Below are positions 6,280 to 14,067 of a DNA stretch of 17,050 nucleotides, in pieces. Each line of letters opens with the position of its first letter. The first letter of the stretch is position 1. A program made the position numbers and the translations under genes. This stretch comes from CAZYJR01 sp964647905 (GTDB lineage Bacteria; Desulfobacterota; DSM-4660; Desulfatiglandales; HGW-15): the NCBI GenBank assembly GCA_964647905.1, contig CAZYJR010000052.1, positions 1 through 17,050 of the forward strand, given 5' to 3'. The notes below the pieces were generated by a model. That model was not told where the DNA came from. It saw only the letters and a list, made by a program, of their open reading frames with translations, and made no database searches.

Positions 6280-8082
6280 CTAGAGGGTTGGGAGCTTGAG
6301 CACCCGGTAGCCCTCCCGGGCCAGGAGCGACAGGATCTCCTGGGGCGGCAGCATGGCGGCGGCCAGTATCTTCTGCCCGGTCCGGTCCTCGAAGGCCACG
6401 CCCGGAATGCGGATCCTGATGTCCCTTTGCTCGTCGCGGCCGCAGGCCGAGATCTCCAGCGGTCCCGGATCAAACGGGACCCCCAGGGACCGGAGGACCC
6501 GTGCCGCTGCTTCCAGCGGGTCGCCCTCCCCTCCGAGAAAGATGCAGGTAATACCCCTTTTTTCCATCAAAGAGACCACTTCCCGCCCCAGCCCGGTCAA
6601 GTCGACCACCAGCCTTGTATCTCCCCTCTCCAGGAGGCAGTCCGCCCTGACGTACAGGTTGAAGTCCTGATCCCGCCCGTCGTAGACCGGGATCTCGACC
6701 CCCGCCTTCAGAGACGCACCCGAGAGCTCGGCCAGGGAATCCAAGACCCCACGGATCCCGCCGGCCGGCTCCAGAGGCGGCAACGGAGGGGGCGGATCCG
6801 GGGCGTCTCCCCGGTCCGGGGGGTAGTCCAGGACCTTCACTCCCCGCCCCTCCAGGTAGCTCCGTATGATCCCGGGGGTCGGGGGGTCGCCCGGCTCCAG
6901 GAGCGTCAGCATGACCACCTCGGGCCCCGGCCGGCCCGCGGTTCTCTCGATGATCCAGTCCGCGCTCAGGCGGACGGGTATCGCGCCCCCGAGGTGATAG
7001 GCCTCCCCGCGGCGGTGGAGGATTCCCATATCGCATTCCGGGAGTATCTTTTCCAAGGCGGCTTCAAGGCCTTGATCCGGGTCCAGGTGGACCACCCTGT
7101 AATGGTCCCAAGTGGTCTCGATCAGGGTCGCCATTGCGCCCGGCATGGAGTGGTTCAAGTCCACGATGACCTTGAGCCCTCCGGCCAGGTCGATCATGGG
7201 GTGGCTGTCCGCCCGTAGATCCGCGCCTCCCCGGTCCTTCAAGGGGATGTAGTGCCGGCCCCGATCGATCCACCCCGCTCCCAGCAGGCGGAAGATGCGG
7301 CCCAGCTCGTCCCGCAGGGGGTCGGCCTCCTCCCGGGTGGGGCGGATCTGGACCGCGCCGGCAGGCGGCGGGGTGAACTCCACTTCTTCGGCTGCATCGG
7401 CCTCCCCGGGCTCGGGCCGTGGAGGGGCCTCTTCGATCGGCATCCTCACGAGATCGGGGGAATGGATGGGGAGCCTGATCACCTGCCCGGGATGGATGAT
7501 GTCCGGGTCCTTGATGGAGGGATTGAGCCTCTGGACCGCCTTGAGGTATCCTTCATAGCTCGCGTCCCGCGGTATGTCGTATTTCTTGTTGAGTATCCTG
7601 ATCAGGCTGTCTCCCGGGCTGACCGTGTACCTCTCGAGCTCGATCTCCTCCAGCTCGTCCGGGGCCGCCTGCACGACTTCCGCTCGAGCGCCTTCCAGGC
7701 CGGCCGGGGCCAGCCTGAGTGGGACCAGTATGGTTTCGCCCGGGTGGATGCGGTCCAGATCGTCCAGGTGGGGGTTCAGGCGCTTCAATACGCCGAGCAG
7801 CCGGTGGAGGTTTTTCTGTTCCGGGTCCGCCTTCTCCCGCAGGATCTTCCAGATCCACTCGCCTTCCCTGACCTTGTGGCGCTCGGCGAGCACCCTGCGC
7901 CCGCCCACCCGGAGGATCTCACGCCCGCCCCGGTCCTCGCCGGGCGCCTCGGCGCTCTTTACCAGGGTGATCTCGTACGTGTCCTCCTCCCCGGGGGCGG
8001 CCGCGTCTGTCGGGGCCGCCCCCAGGAGCAGGAAAGCGATGAACGGCAGGAGCCTGTTGACAATCCGCTGGCGAGCCTTCAC
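6280..8082 (-). CDS. Exported protein with two LysM modules and a duplicated novel C-terminal domain
   Basis: The protein has 600 residues. Residues 1-29 form a Sec signal peptide (basic start, hydrophobic LLPFIAFLLLGAA, then an Ala-rich cleavage region); no lipobox Cys is seen. LysM-like modules lie at about 66-121 (VREGEWIWKIL to IHPGETILVPL) and 151-205 (YTVSPGDSLIRIL to IHPGQVIRLP). LysM binds N-acetylglucosamine polymers such as peptidoglycan, so a periplasmic or envelope role is likely. A Pro/Glu-rich linker (about 213-245) leads to two regions, about 255-421 and 444-598, that look like copies of one domain, separated by a Pro-rich linker (about 421-441). No hydrolase motif was recognised. 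AGAGG lies just before the ATG and a strong promoter is upstream. Confidence 0.85.
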   Translation of the reverse strand: MKARQRIVNRLLPFIAFLLLGAAPTDAAAPGEEDTYEITLVKSAEAPGEDRGGREILRVGGRRVLAERHKVREGEWIWKILREKADPEQKNLHRLLGVLKRLNPHLDDLDRIHPGETILVPLRLAPAGLEGARAEVVQAAPDELEEIELERYTVSPGDSLIRILNKKYDIPRDASYEGYLKAVQRLNPSIKDPDIIHPGQVIRLPIHSPDLVRMPIEEAPPRPEPGEADAAEEVEFTPPPAGAVQIRPTREEADPLRDELGRIFRLLGAGWIDRGRHYIPLKDRGGADLRADSHPMIDLAGGLKVIVDLNHSMPGAMATLIETTWDHYRVVHLDPDQGLEAALEKILPECDMGILHRRGEAYHLGGAIPVRLSADWIIERTAGRPGPEVVMLTLLEPGDPPTPGIIRSYLEGRGVKVLDYPPDRGDAPDPPPPLPPLEPAGGIRGVLDSLAELSGASLKAGVEIPVYDGRDQDFNLYVRADCLLERGDTRLVVDLTGLGREVVSLMEKRGITCIFLGGEGDPLEAAARVLRSLGVPFDPGPLEISACGRDEQRDIRIRIPGVAFEDRTGQKILAAAMLPPQEILSLLAREGYRVLKLPTL

Positions 8083-8102
8083 ATTGTCCTCTCAGTCGCT
8101 CG

Positions 8103-8132
8103 ATTCTAGAGAGGCTGCAGAAGTGATGTCAA
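8103..8132 (-). promoter_or_regulatory. Near-consensus sigma-70 promoter of the LysM-protein gene
   Basis: Read on the minus strand: a perfect TTGACA, 18 bases, then TAGAAT (five of six consensus bases). The predicted transcription start is about 14 bases before the ATG at 8082, giving a short leader that still holds the AGAGG ribosome binding site. Confidence 0.65.
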
Positions 8133-8150
8133 CGTATTTCCAGGGTCGGG

Positions 8151-8200
8151 CCGCTTCCACTATATATTGGAATTCCAACCCCGCTTTCCACATTATATGG
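8151..8200. repeat. Two 20-bp imperfect direct repeats, 30-bp period, flanking a palindrome
   Basis: CCGCTTCCACTATATATTGG (8151-8170) recurs as CCGCTTTCCACATTATATGG (8181-8200), start to start exactly 30 bp, about three helical turns. A perfect 12-bp palindrome, TTGGAATTCCAA (8167-8178), overlaps the end of the first copy. The repeats are AT-rich and lie between the two divergent promoters. On the minus strand the second copy also contains a perfect TATAAT (8192-8197), but without a good -35. The arrangement suggests a binding site for a dimeric or cooperative DNA-binding protein. Confidence 0.5.
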
Positions 8201-8210
8201 TATTTTTCAG

Positions 8211-8239
8211 TTGCACCGGGCTCGGCGATCTGCTAGAGT
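8211..8239 (+). promoter_or_regulatory. Candidate promoter of smc (extended -10)
   Basis: TTGCAC, 17 bases, then TAGAGT preceded by TGC, which makes an extended -10 element (TGnTAGAGT). The predicted start is near 8246, about 45 bases before the smc ATG. The -35 match is modest. Confidence 0.45.
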
Positions 8240-8291
8240 CGGCTCACCGGTGTGCGGATATTCCAAGGACGCCGCCGGCTCGGAGGATCGA

Positions 8292-11200
8292 ATGCGAATA
8301 AAGAAGGTCTCCATCCTCGGGTTCAAGTCCTTCATGGACAGGCTGGATATCGCCCTTCCGGCCGGGATCAGCGCCGTTGTAGGACCCAACGGATGCGGCA
8401 AGAGCAATATCGTGGACGCGATCCGCTGGGCCATGGGGGAGCAGAGCGCCAGGCAGCTCCGCGGCAGGCAGATGGAAGACGTCATCTTCAGCGGCGCGGG
8501 TGAGTACAAGCCCCTGGGGATGGCCGAGGTGTCCCTGGTCTTTGAGAGCACGGACCGCTCCTTCCCCGGCGAGTACGCCCACCTGACGGAGCTTTCCATC
8601 ACCAGACGCATCTACCGCTCGGGCGAGAGCGAGTACCTGATCAACCGTGTGCCCTGCCGCCTAAAGGACATCCAGGAGATCTTCATGGATACCGGCCTGG
8701 GCAACAAGGCCTATTCCATAATAGGGCAGGGCAGGATAAGCAGCATCATAGAGCAGAAGCCCGAGGAGACGCGGGCCATGCTCGAGGAGGCCGCCGGGAT
8801 CACCAAGTACAGGCGCAAGGTGGAGGAGTCGCGGAGGAAGGTGGAGCTGACCCGGGCCAACCTCCAGAGGGTGGAGGACATACTCAGTGAAGTGGAGCGG
8901 CAGATGCGCTCCCTCAAACGCCAGGCCGCCAAGGCCAAGCGCTACAAGAAGCTGAGCGAGGAGATCCAGGACCTGGAGCTGACCCTGCATGCCAATGCCT
9001 ACAGCGAGCTCCGGGAGGAGGCGGGAAAGCGGGTCCGCTCCACCGAGGCCCTGGCAGCGGAGGAGAGCGGGATGGCCTCCCGCCTGGCCTCCCGCCGGGC
9101 CGAGATCGAAAGAATGTCCCTCGAACTGGAGGAAAAGGACGAGGAGATCGCCGGGCTCCGCGAGGCCTATTCGAGGAGAAAGGAGGCGGTCAGCCGCAAG
9201 GAGTCTTTGCTGGAGTCGCTCGCAGGCGAGAGGAGGATGCAGGTCACGCTGGAGGAGCGGCTGGAGGCCGAGAAGGTGGAGCTCCGGAGCAGGCTGGAGC
9301 GGCTGGAGCGGGAGAGGGCGGAGCTGGAGGAACGCGCGGCCTCCATACGCGAGAACGCCGGCGCTCTCGAGGACGAGATGGGCTTGGTGGACCGGCGCTT
9401 GAAGAGGCGTTCAGGCGCGCTCAGGGAGGTAAGAGAGCAGTACGAGGCGGCCCGGGCCGAGGTGAGCGAAGGTCACAGCCAGGAGAAAGGGCTGGACAAG
9501 GAGTCCGGCTACGTCAACCAGCGCATGGGGGAGATAGCGGACGGCAGGGCCCGCCTGGAGCAGGAGAAGCAGGAGGTGGAGGCCAAGATCGGCCGTCTGG
9601 TGGAGGCATCCGAGAGAAAGACCCGGACCCGGGCCGCCCTCGCCGAGAAGCTCGACCGGGTCAACGAGGACCTGGAGCAGGAGAGGGAGGCCCGGGACGA
9701 GCTGGGACGTATAAGGGGCCGGGTGGAGGCCGATCTCAAGAAGCTGGAAGCCGATCTGGCCGGCAAGGATTCCAGGCTGGCGAGCCTGCGCTCAATGACC
9801 GAGAACTTCGAGGGGCTCAAGGTCGGGGTGCGCACCATAATGAAGGCCGAGGACCTGGACGCACGCAAGGAGGGGAGGGTCCTGGGGCTGGTGGCGGACG
9901 TGATCCAGGTGGACCCGGAGCTGGAGCAGGCCGTGGAGGCGGTGCTGGCCGACAGGCTCCAGTACGTGATAGTCCGGGGCCTGGCCGACGGCAGGGAGGC
10001 GGTGGAATACCTGAAGAGCAGGGGCAGGGGCAGGAGCAGCTTCGTCCCGCTGGGTGATCTCCGTCCCGGCGGGAACGGGACCGGGCCCGGGAACGGCCTC
10101 CCCCTGCTCAAGGACAAGGTGGAAGCACCCGAGGACTACCGCCCGCTGCTGGACGCGCTCCTCGGCAATACCGCCCTGGCCCGGGACCTGGGGCATGCCG
10201 TGGAGTGTTGGGCCGGGAACGGCGCCGGGCAGTGCCTGGTCACACCTGACGGAGACATGATCGACGAGCAGGGGGTGATAACCGGGGGCAAGACCGCCGC
10301 CGGCTCGCACGGGCTCCTGGCGCGGAAGCGGGAGATCCGGGAGCTGGAAGGGGCCGTTGCCGGGCTCAGGAAGGAGCTCGATGCGCTCAGCGGGCGCCTG
10401 GAGGGAATCGACTCTGAGATGGATTCCAAGGGCTCCCGGCTGGAGGCCTTGGAATCCGAACGCGAGGACTGCCGGGAGGAGGTCAATTCGCTGGACAAGG
10501 CCGCACTCCAATTGGGCCACGAGCTGGATCAGCTCCAGTCCCTCTCCGCGCGGATCACCTCGGAGCTGGAGCAGAAGGACAAGGAAAAAGAGAGGCACAA
10601 GCAGGACTTGACCCGGATCCGGGACGAGCTCGCCCGGTGCAGGGAGGAGGTCAGGAAGAAGGAGGAGTGGCTACAGGCCAAGGAGGCGGAGCTCAAGGAA
10701 GCCGAGGAGGAAGTGGAGCGGTTCCGGAGCGAGCTCGGCCGGCTGCGGATGGACGTCAACCTGGCCAAGGAGGAGGAAAAGGGCCTGGTGCGCCAGATGG
10801 AGAGGGTGGACGACTACCGGAGCGAGGCCGGGGAGAGGCTGGAGAAGATAGACCAGGAGATAGCCGCGGCCGGGAAGACCCGCCTGGAGTGCGTGGAGCG
10901 GGAAAAGGCGGTGAAAGAGGAGTTGAAGGGCCTTTATGACGAGCTCCGTACCGCCGAGGAGCGGGTGAACGAGGCCGGCCGCTTGCGGGCGGAGCTTCAG
11001 GGCGGGATCAAGGACGAGGAAAAGAAGGCCCAGGCCTTGGGCTCCGAGCTGGAGGGCCTGAGGGAGAGGATCAACCGGGCAAGGATGGAGCACTCCGAGA
11101 TCGAGTACAAGATGACGGGCCTCTCGGACCTGGTCATGGACAAGTTCGGCAAGGACCTCGCAAAGATCCACGCCGATTATCTCGTGGAGGACTTCTCCGC

Positions 11201-11867
11201 CCCCAGGCTCAAGGAGTCCATCGAGGAGAACAAGAGGAAGAGGGAGGGGCTGGGCGAGGTGAATCTGGCCGCCATTCAGGAGCACGAGGCCCTGGAGGAG
11301 CGTTTCCGCTTCATGAGCGGCCAGAGGGACGATCTCCTGAGCTCCATGGATGCCCTGAACAAGGCCATCCGGAAGATCAACCGCATATCCATGGAGAAGT
11401 TCACCGAGACGTTCCGCCAGGTGGACGACAAGCTCAAGGAGGTCTTCCCCATACTGTTCCAGGGCGGCACGGCCGGGCTCAGGCTCACGGATGAGGACAA
11501 GCCCCTGGAGAGCGGGGTGCTGGTGGAGGTCAAGCCCCCGGGGAAGAGATTGAGCCACATGGGCCTCCTCTCGGGCGGGGAAAAGGCCCTGGTGGCCATG
11601 GCCCTCCTGTTCGCCATCTACCTGATAAAGCCCAGCCCGTTCTGCCTGCTGGACGAGGTGGACGCCCCCCTGGACGAGGCCAACATCGATCGGTTCAACA
11701 ATCTCCTGAAGGAGATAAGAAGACACTCCCAGGTCCTGCTGGTCACCCACAACCGCCGGTCCATGGAGATCGTGGAAAGACTATACGGCGTGACCATGGA
11801 AAAGGCCGGTGTCTCCAAGATAGTGAGCGTCTCCCTGAACGGCTCGGGCGAGCGGCTGGCGGCCTGA
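8292..11867 (+). CDS. smc: Chromosome segregation/condensin protein SMC
   Basis: This is a 1191-residue protein, normal SMC length, with an ideal GGAGG five bases before the ATG at 8292. Walker A is GPNGCGKSN at 31-39. The ABC signature LSGGE is at 1093-1097 and Walker B CLLDEVDAPLDE at about 1118-1129, so the head is formed by the two ends. Two long charged heptad-like coiled coils flank the hinge at about 505-680; the hinge holds GLVADVIQVDPELEQAVEAV and ends with ITGGK. A Gly-rich loop (RPGGNGTGPGNG) sits within it. SMC works with ScpA and ScpB, which are not in this window, to organise and segregate chromosomes. ftsY follows after 98 bases, a gene order seen in many bacteria. The reading frame is intact throughout. 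Confidence 0.98.
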   Translation: MRIKKVSILGFKSFMDRLDIALPAGISAVVGPNGCGKSNIVDAIRWAMGEQSARQLRGRQMEDVIFSGAGEYKPLGMAEVSLVFESTDRSFPGEYAHLTELSITRRIYRSGESEYLINRVPCRLKDIQEIFMDTGLGNKAYSIIGQGRISSIIEQKPEETRAMLEEAAGITKYRRKVEESRRKVELTRANLQRVEDILSEVERQMRSLKRQAAKAKRYKKLSEEIQDLELTLHANAYSELREEAGKRVRSTEALAAEESGMASRLASRRAEIERMSLELEEKDEEIAGLREAYSRRKEAVSRKESLLESLAGERRMQVTLEERLEAEKVELRSRLERLERERAELEERAASIRENAGALEDEMGLVDRRLKRRSGALREVREQYEAARAEVSEGHSQEKGLDKESGYVNQRMGEIADGRARLEQEKQEVEAKIGRLVEASERKTRTRAALAEKLDRVNEDLEQEREARDELGRIRGRVEADLKKLEADLAGKDSRLASLRSMTENFEGLKVGVRTIMKAEDLDARKEGRVLGLVADVIQVDPELEQAVEAVLADRLQYVIVRGLADGREAVEYLKSRGRGRSSFVPLGDLRPGGNGTGPGNGLPLLKDKVEAPEDYRPLLDALLGNTALARDLGHAVECWAGNGAGQCLVTPDGDMIDEQGVITGGKTAAGSHGLLARKREIRELEGAVAGLRKELDALSGRLEGIDSEMDSKGSRLEALESEREDCREEVNSLDKAALQLGHELDQLQSLSARITSELEQKDKEKERHKQDLTRIRDELARCREEVRKKEEWLQAKEAELKEAEEEVERFRSELGRLRMDVNLAKEEEKGLVRQMERVDDYRSEAGERLEKIDQEIAAAGKTRLECVEREKAVKEELKGLYDELRTAEERVNEAGRLRAELQGGIKDEEKKAQALGSELEGLRERINRARMEHSEIEYKMTGLSDLVMDKFGKDLAKIHADYLVEDFSAPRLKESIEENKRKREGLGEVNLAAIQEHEALEERFRFMSGQRDDLLSSMDALNKAIRKINRISMEKFTETFRQVDDKLKEVFPILFQGGTAGLRLTDEDKPLESGVLVEVKPPGKRLSHMGLLSGGEKALVAMALLFAIYLIKPSPFCLLDEVDAPLDEANIDRFNNLLKEIRRHSQVLLVTHNRRSMEIVERLYGVTMEKAGVSKIVSVSLNGSGERLAA

Positions 11868-11899
11868 GCCCCCCCCCAGCTCTTTTGCCGTGAAATCGG

Positions 11900-11928
11900 T
11901 TGAAAGATCCCGCCGGTTGGTCTATACA
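11900..11928 (+). promoter_or_regulatory. Near-consensus sigma-70 promoter of ftsY
   Basis: TTGAAA, exactly 17 bases, then TATACA. It lies in the smc-ftsY gap, with the predicted start near 11935, about 30 bases before the ftsY ATG. ftsY can therefore be transcribed independently of smc. No clear intrinsic terminator for smc is visible in the gap, which starts with a run of nine C (11869-11877). Confidence 0.65.
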
Positions 11929-11930
11929 AC

Positions 11931-11954
11931 CCATCCGGCACCGCCGCCGGATGG
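11931..11954 (+). other. Leader hairpin immediately upstream of / touching the ftsY ribosome binding site
   Basis: CCATCCGGC (11931-11939) and GCCGGATGG (11946-11954) form a perfect 9-bp stem with a 6-base loop. The ribosome binding site GGAGGG (11953-11958) begins in the last two bases of the stem. The hairpin would sit at the very 5' end of the transcript from the promoter at 11900. It may stabilise the mRNA or tune translation of ftsY; this role is inferred. Confidence 0.5.
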
Positions 11955-11965
11955 AGGGAGCGACA

Positions 11966-12964
11966 ATGGTAAGGTTTTTCGGGCGCAAGGGAAAAAAGGA
12001 AGCGGAGGAGCAAGCCGCGGAGGCCCCAAGAGACCGGGAGGTCGATGACAAGGGGTTCTTCAAGCGGCTGAGGGACGGCCTTTCAAAGACCAGGAGCGGC
12101 CTTGCAGGGCGCCTGGACAGGTTGATCTTCGGCAGGAAGGAGATCAGCGAGGACCTGCTGGAGGACCTCGAGGAGATACTGTTCACATCCGACCTCGGGG
12201 TGGCGGCCACCCGGGAGATCATAGAGACCGTCCAGGAAGGGGTGGCCCGCAAGGAGCTGGACCGGCCCGAGAAGCTTAAGGAGGCCCTGAAGCAGGAGAT
12301 GCTCTCCTTCCTGGAGGTGGAGAGGGTGGAGAGGCCCGGCCCGGCCCCGGGCGAGCCCAGGGTCATCCTGGTGGTCGGGGTGAACGGGGTGGGAAAGACC
12401 ACCACCATAGGCAAGGCGGCGCGGCTCTTCAAGGAGCGGGGCGAGGAGGTCATGCTGGTCGCCGGGGACACCTTCCGCGCCGCCGCCATAGAGCAGCTCG
12501 GCATCTGGGGCGAGCGGGTGGGCGCTCAGGTGATCAAGCAGAAGCACGGGGCCGACCCCTCGGCCGTGGTCTTCGACGCCCTGGGCGCGGCCGCCGGCAG
12601 GGGCGTGGACGTGGTGCTGGTGGACACCGCCGGGCGCCTCCACACCCGGAGCAACCTGATGGACGAGCTCCAAAAGATCCGGCGCGTGGCGGGCAAGAAG
12701 CTCCCCGGCGCACCCCACGAGACCTGGCTGGTCCTGGATGCGACCACCGGGCAGAACGCGATCAGCCAGGCCCGCATGTTCCACGAGTCCCTGGAGCTTA
12801 CCGGGATAGTCCTGACCAAGCTGGACGGGACCGCAAAGGGCGGCATAGTGATAGGCATCAGCCACCAGTTGGGCCTGCCCATAGAGTATATCGGCATAGG
12901 GGAGCGGGTGGACGACTTGAGGCCCTTTGACCCCGGGGAGTTCGTGGAGGCCATATTCGACTGA
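11966..12964 (+). CDS. ftsY: Signal recognition particle receptor FtsY (SRP GTPase)
   Basis: The protein has 332 residues from the ATG at 11966, with GGAGGG about 7 bases upstream. Residues 1-50 form a short charged A-region (rich in K, R, E). The helical N domain is at about 50-125 and the G domain follows: G1 GVNGVGKTTT at 138-147, GDTFRAAA (the SRP-GTPase insertion-box region) at 167-174, G3 DTAGR at 220-224, and G4 TKLDGTAKGG at 284-293. The C-terminal YIGIGERVDDLRPFDP segment is diagnostic for SRP GTPases. It lacks the methionine-rich M domain, which excludes Ffh. FtsY docks SRP-bound ribosomes at the inner membrane for co-translational insertion. The short A-region resembles that of many bacteria outside the gammaproteobacteria. 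Its stop is 6 bases from the end of the converging radical SAM gene. Confidence 0.98.
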   Translation: MVRFFGRKGKKEAEEQAAEAPRDREVDDKGFFKRLRDGLSKTRSGLAGRLDRLIFGRKEISEDLLEDLEEILFTSDLGVAATREIIETVQEGVARKELDRPEKLKEALKQEMLSFLEVERVERPGPAPGEPRVILVVGVNGVGKTTTIGKAARLFKERGEEVMLVAGDTFRAAAIEQLGIWGERVGAQVIKQKHGADPSAVVFDALGAAAGRGVDVVLVDTAGRLHTRSNLMDELQKIRRVAGKKLPGAPHETWLVLDATTGQNAISQARMFHESLELTGIVLTKLDGTAKGGIVIGISHQLGLPIEYIGIGERVDDLRPFDPGEFVEAIFD

Positions 12965-12970
12965 AAGGCC

Positions 12971-13867
12971 TCAGAGGGCCCGCATCCACTCCGGCCTGAG
13001 CCCCACGTCCCCCTTGAGGGCGGAGTCTATCAGGTCCAAGGCCTCTTGCTTGCCCCTGGGGAGCCTCGCCTTGATCGGGAGATAATTGGAGGCGTGGTTG
13101 GAGAAGAAAAGCCCGCTCGAGAGGTCGGTGTGTGCGAGCATCTCCCTTAGCTCCCTCAGGAGGCCCCTCTGGTCCGGCAGCACGAACTCCCCCCGCCGGT
13201 AGTCCTCGTAAAGGGGGGTGCCCGGTATCAGCATCAGGCTCAGCGCGCCAACATAGTCGGGGTCCATTTCGCTCAAGAGCCTGCCGGTCGCCCTTGCGTG
13301 CTCCAGGGACCTCTCCACCCCGGCTATCCCCAGGAGCACGGTCACCGAGAGCTTGATCCCGGCATCCTTCACCTTCCTGCCCATGGCGATCAGGTTCTCC
13401 GGACCGGTCCCTTTCCTGACCGCGCGGAGCGTTTGGTCATCTCCGGTCTCCACTCCCAGGTAGAGTATGCCGAGCCCGTTCTCCCGCAGGGCCCGGAGCT
13501 CCTCCGGGCCCTTCATCTTGATCCCCTTGGCGTTTGCGTAGGCCCCCACCCGCCTCACCCAGGGCAGATGCTCCCTGATCCGGTCCAGGATCCACATGAG
13601 CCTCTTCCGGGGTATGATCAAGGCGTCCCCGTCCATCAGGAAGACCCGATCCTGCCGTCTCATGTACTTGGAGGCAAAGAGTATGTCGCTCAGGATTATA
13701 TCATCATCCTTTATGGTGAAGCGCTTGTCCTTGTAGGTCCCGCAAAAGGTGCACTTGTTGTGGGAGCATCCCAGGGTGACCTGGAGCAGTATGCTGTTCG
13801 CCTCGCTGGGCGGCCTGATGCAATTGCCTTCGTAATGCATGCCTTCGCCCGGTGCAGGGTGTGCCAT
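12971..13867 (-). CDS. Radical SAM protein (COG1032-like), function unknown
   Basis: The protein has 298 residues from the ATG at 13867, supported by GGAGGA about 7 bases upstream; an internal Met10 (MHYEG) is an alternative start. The probable 4Fe-4S ligands are Cys34, Cys39 and Cys42 in GCSHNKCTFCGTYKDKRF, giving Cx4Cx2C rather than the textbook Cx3Cx2C. Further core strands are FLMDGDALI (about 76-84, in the place of the SAM-binding GGE) and YLGVETGDD (136-144). No cobalamin-binding N-terminal domain or extra Fe-S tail is present, so the protein is little more than the radical SAM core plus a short C-terminal part. Substrate and product cannot be inferred. It is transcribed divergently from the suf operon, which would supply its cluster, but that link is only positional. 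Confidence 0.88.
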   Translation of the reverse strand: MAHPAPGEGMHYEGNCIRPPSEANSILLQVTLGCSHNKCTFCGTYKDKRFTIKDDDIILSDILFASKYMRRQDRVFLMDGDALIIPRKRLMWILDRIREHLPWVRRVGAYANAKGIKMKGPEELRALRENGLGILYLGVETGDDQTLRAVRKGTGPENLIAMGRKVKDAGIKLSVTVLLGIAGVERSLEHARATGRLLSEMDPDYVGALSLMLIPGTPLYEDYRRGEFVLPDQRGLLRELREMLAHTDLSSGLFFSNHASNYLPIKARLPRGKQEALDLIDSALKGDVGLRPEWMRAL

Positions 13868-13892
13868 TTTCTTCCTCCGTCGGATGTTTTCC

Positions 13893-13905
13893 GGTCCTCT
13901 GGACC
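13893..13905 (-). other. Short hairpin in the radical SAM gene leader
   Basis: GGTCC (13893-13897) and GGACC (13901-13905) form a 5-bp stem with a 3-base loop, about 25 bases before the start codon and just after the predicted transcription start. It is small and could be incidental. Confidence 0.3.
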
Positions 13906-13914
13906 ATACCGACA

Positions 13915-13942
13915 ACTATAGTGTTCTCAGGGAAAATGTAAA
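13915..13942 (-). promoter_or_regulatory. Candidate promoter of the radical SAM gene
   Basis: Read on the minus strand: TTTACA, 16 bases, then TATAGT. It is placed about 48 bases upstream of the ATG at 13867. Confidence 0.5.
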
Positions 13943-13965
13943 GCCCGGGCCCTTTGAATCTCCCC

Positions 13966-13994
13966 TTGAACGCGGAGCCGGTATCGTCTATGGT
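13966..13994 (+). promoter_or_regulatory. Candidate promoter of the sufCB operon
   Basis: TTGAAC, 17 bases, then TATGGT. The -35 is identical to that in front of the NUDIX gene. The leader would be about 65 bases long. It includes an inverted repeat, TTTCCC (14030-14035) and GGGAAA (14052-14057), whose second arm touches the ribosome binding site AAGGAG (14056-14061). No recognisable IscR or SufR operator was seen. Confidence 0.45.
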
Positions 13995-14067
13995 TTGATC
14001 TCCGGGCGCGGGGAGGAAAGAGGGTTTCATTTCCCGGATGCCCCAACCCGGGGGAAAGGAGCGTGAA

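Noticed and set aside
10671..11750. A long minus-strand open frame opposite smc
   Set aside because: smc is intact with all its motifs here; the antisense translation is Leu/Gln/His-rich noise.
11868..11899. Possible terminator after smc (C-run, then TCTTTTGCC)
   Set aside because: No stem precedes the short T-run, so it does not fit an intrinsic terminator.
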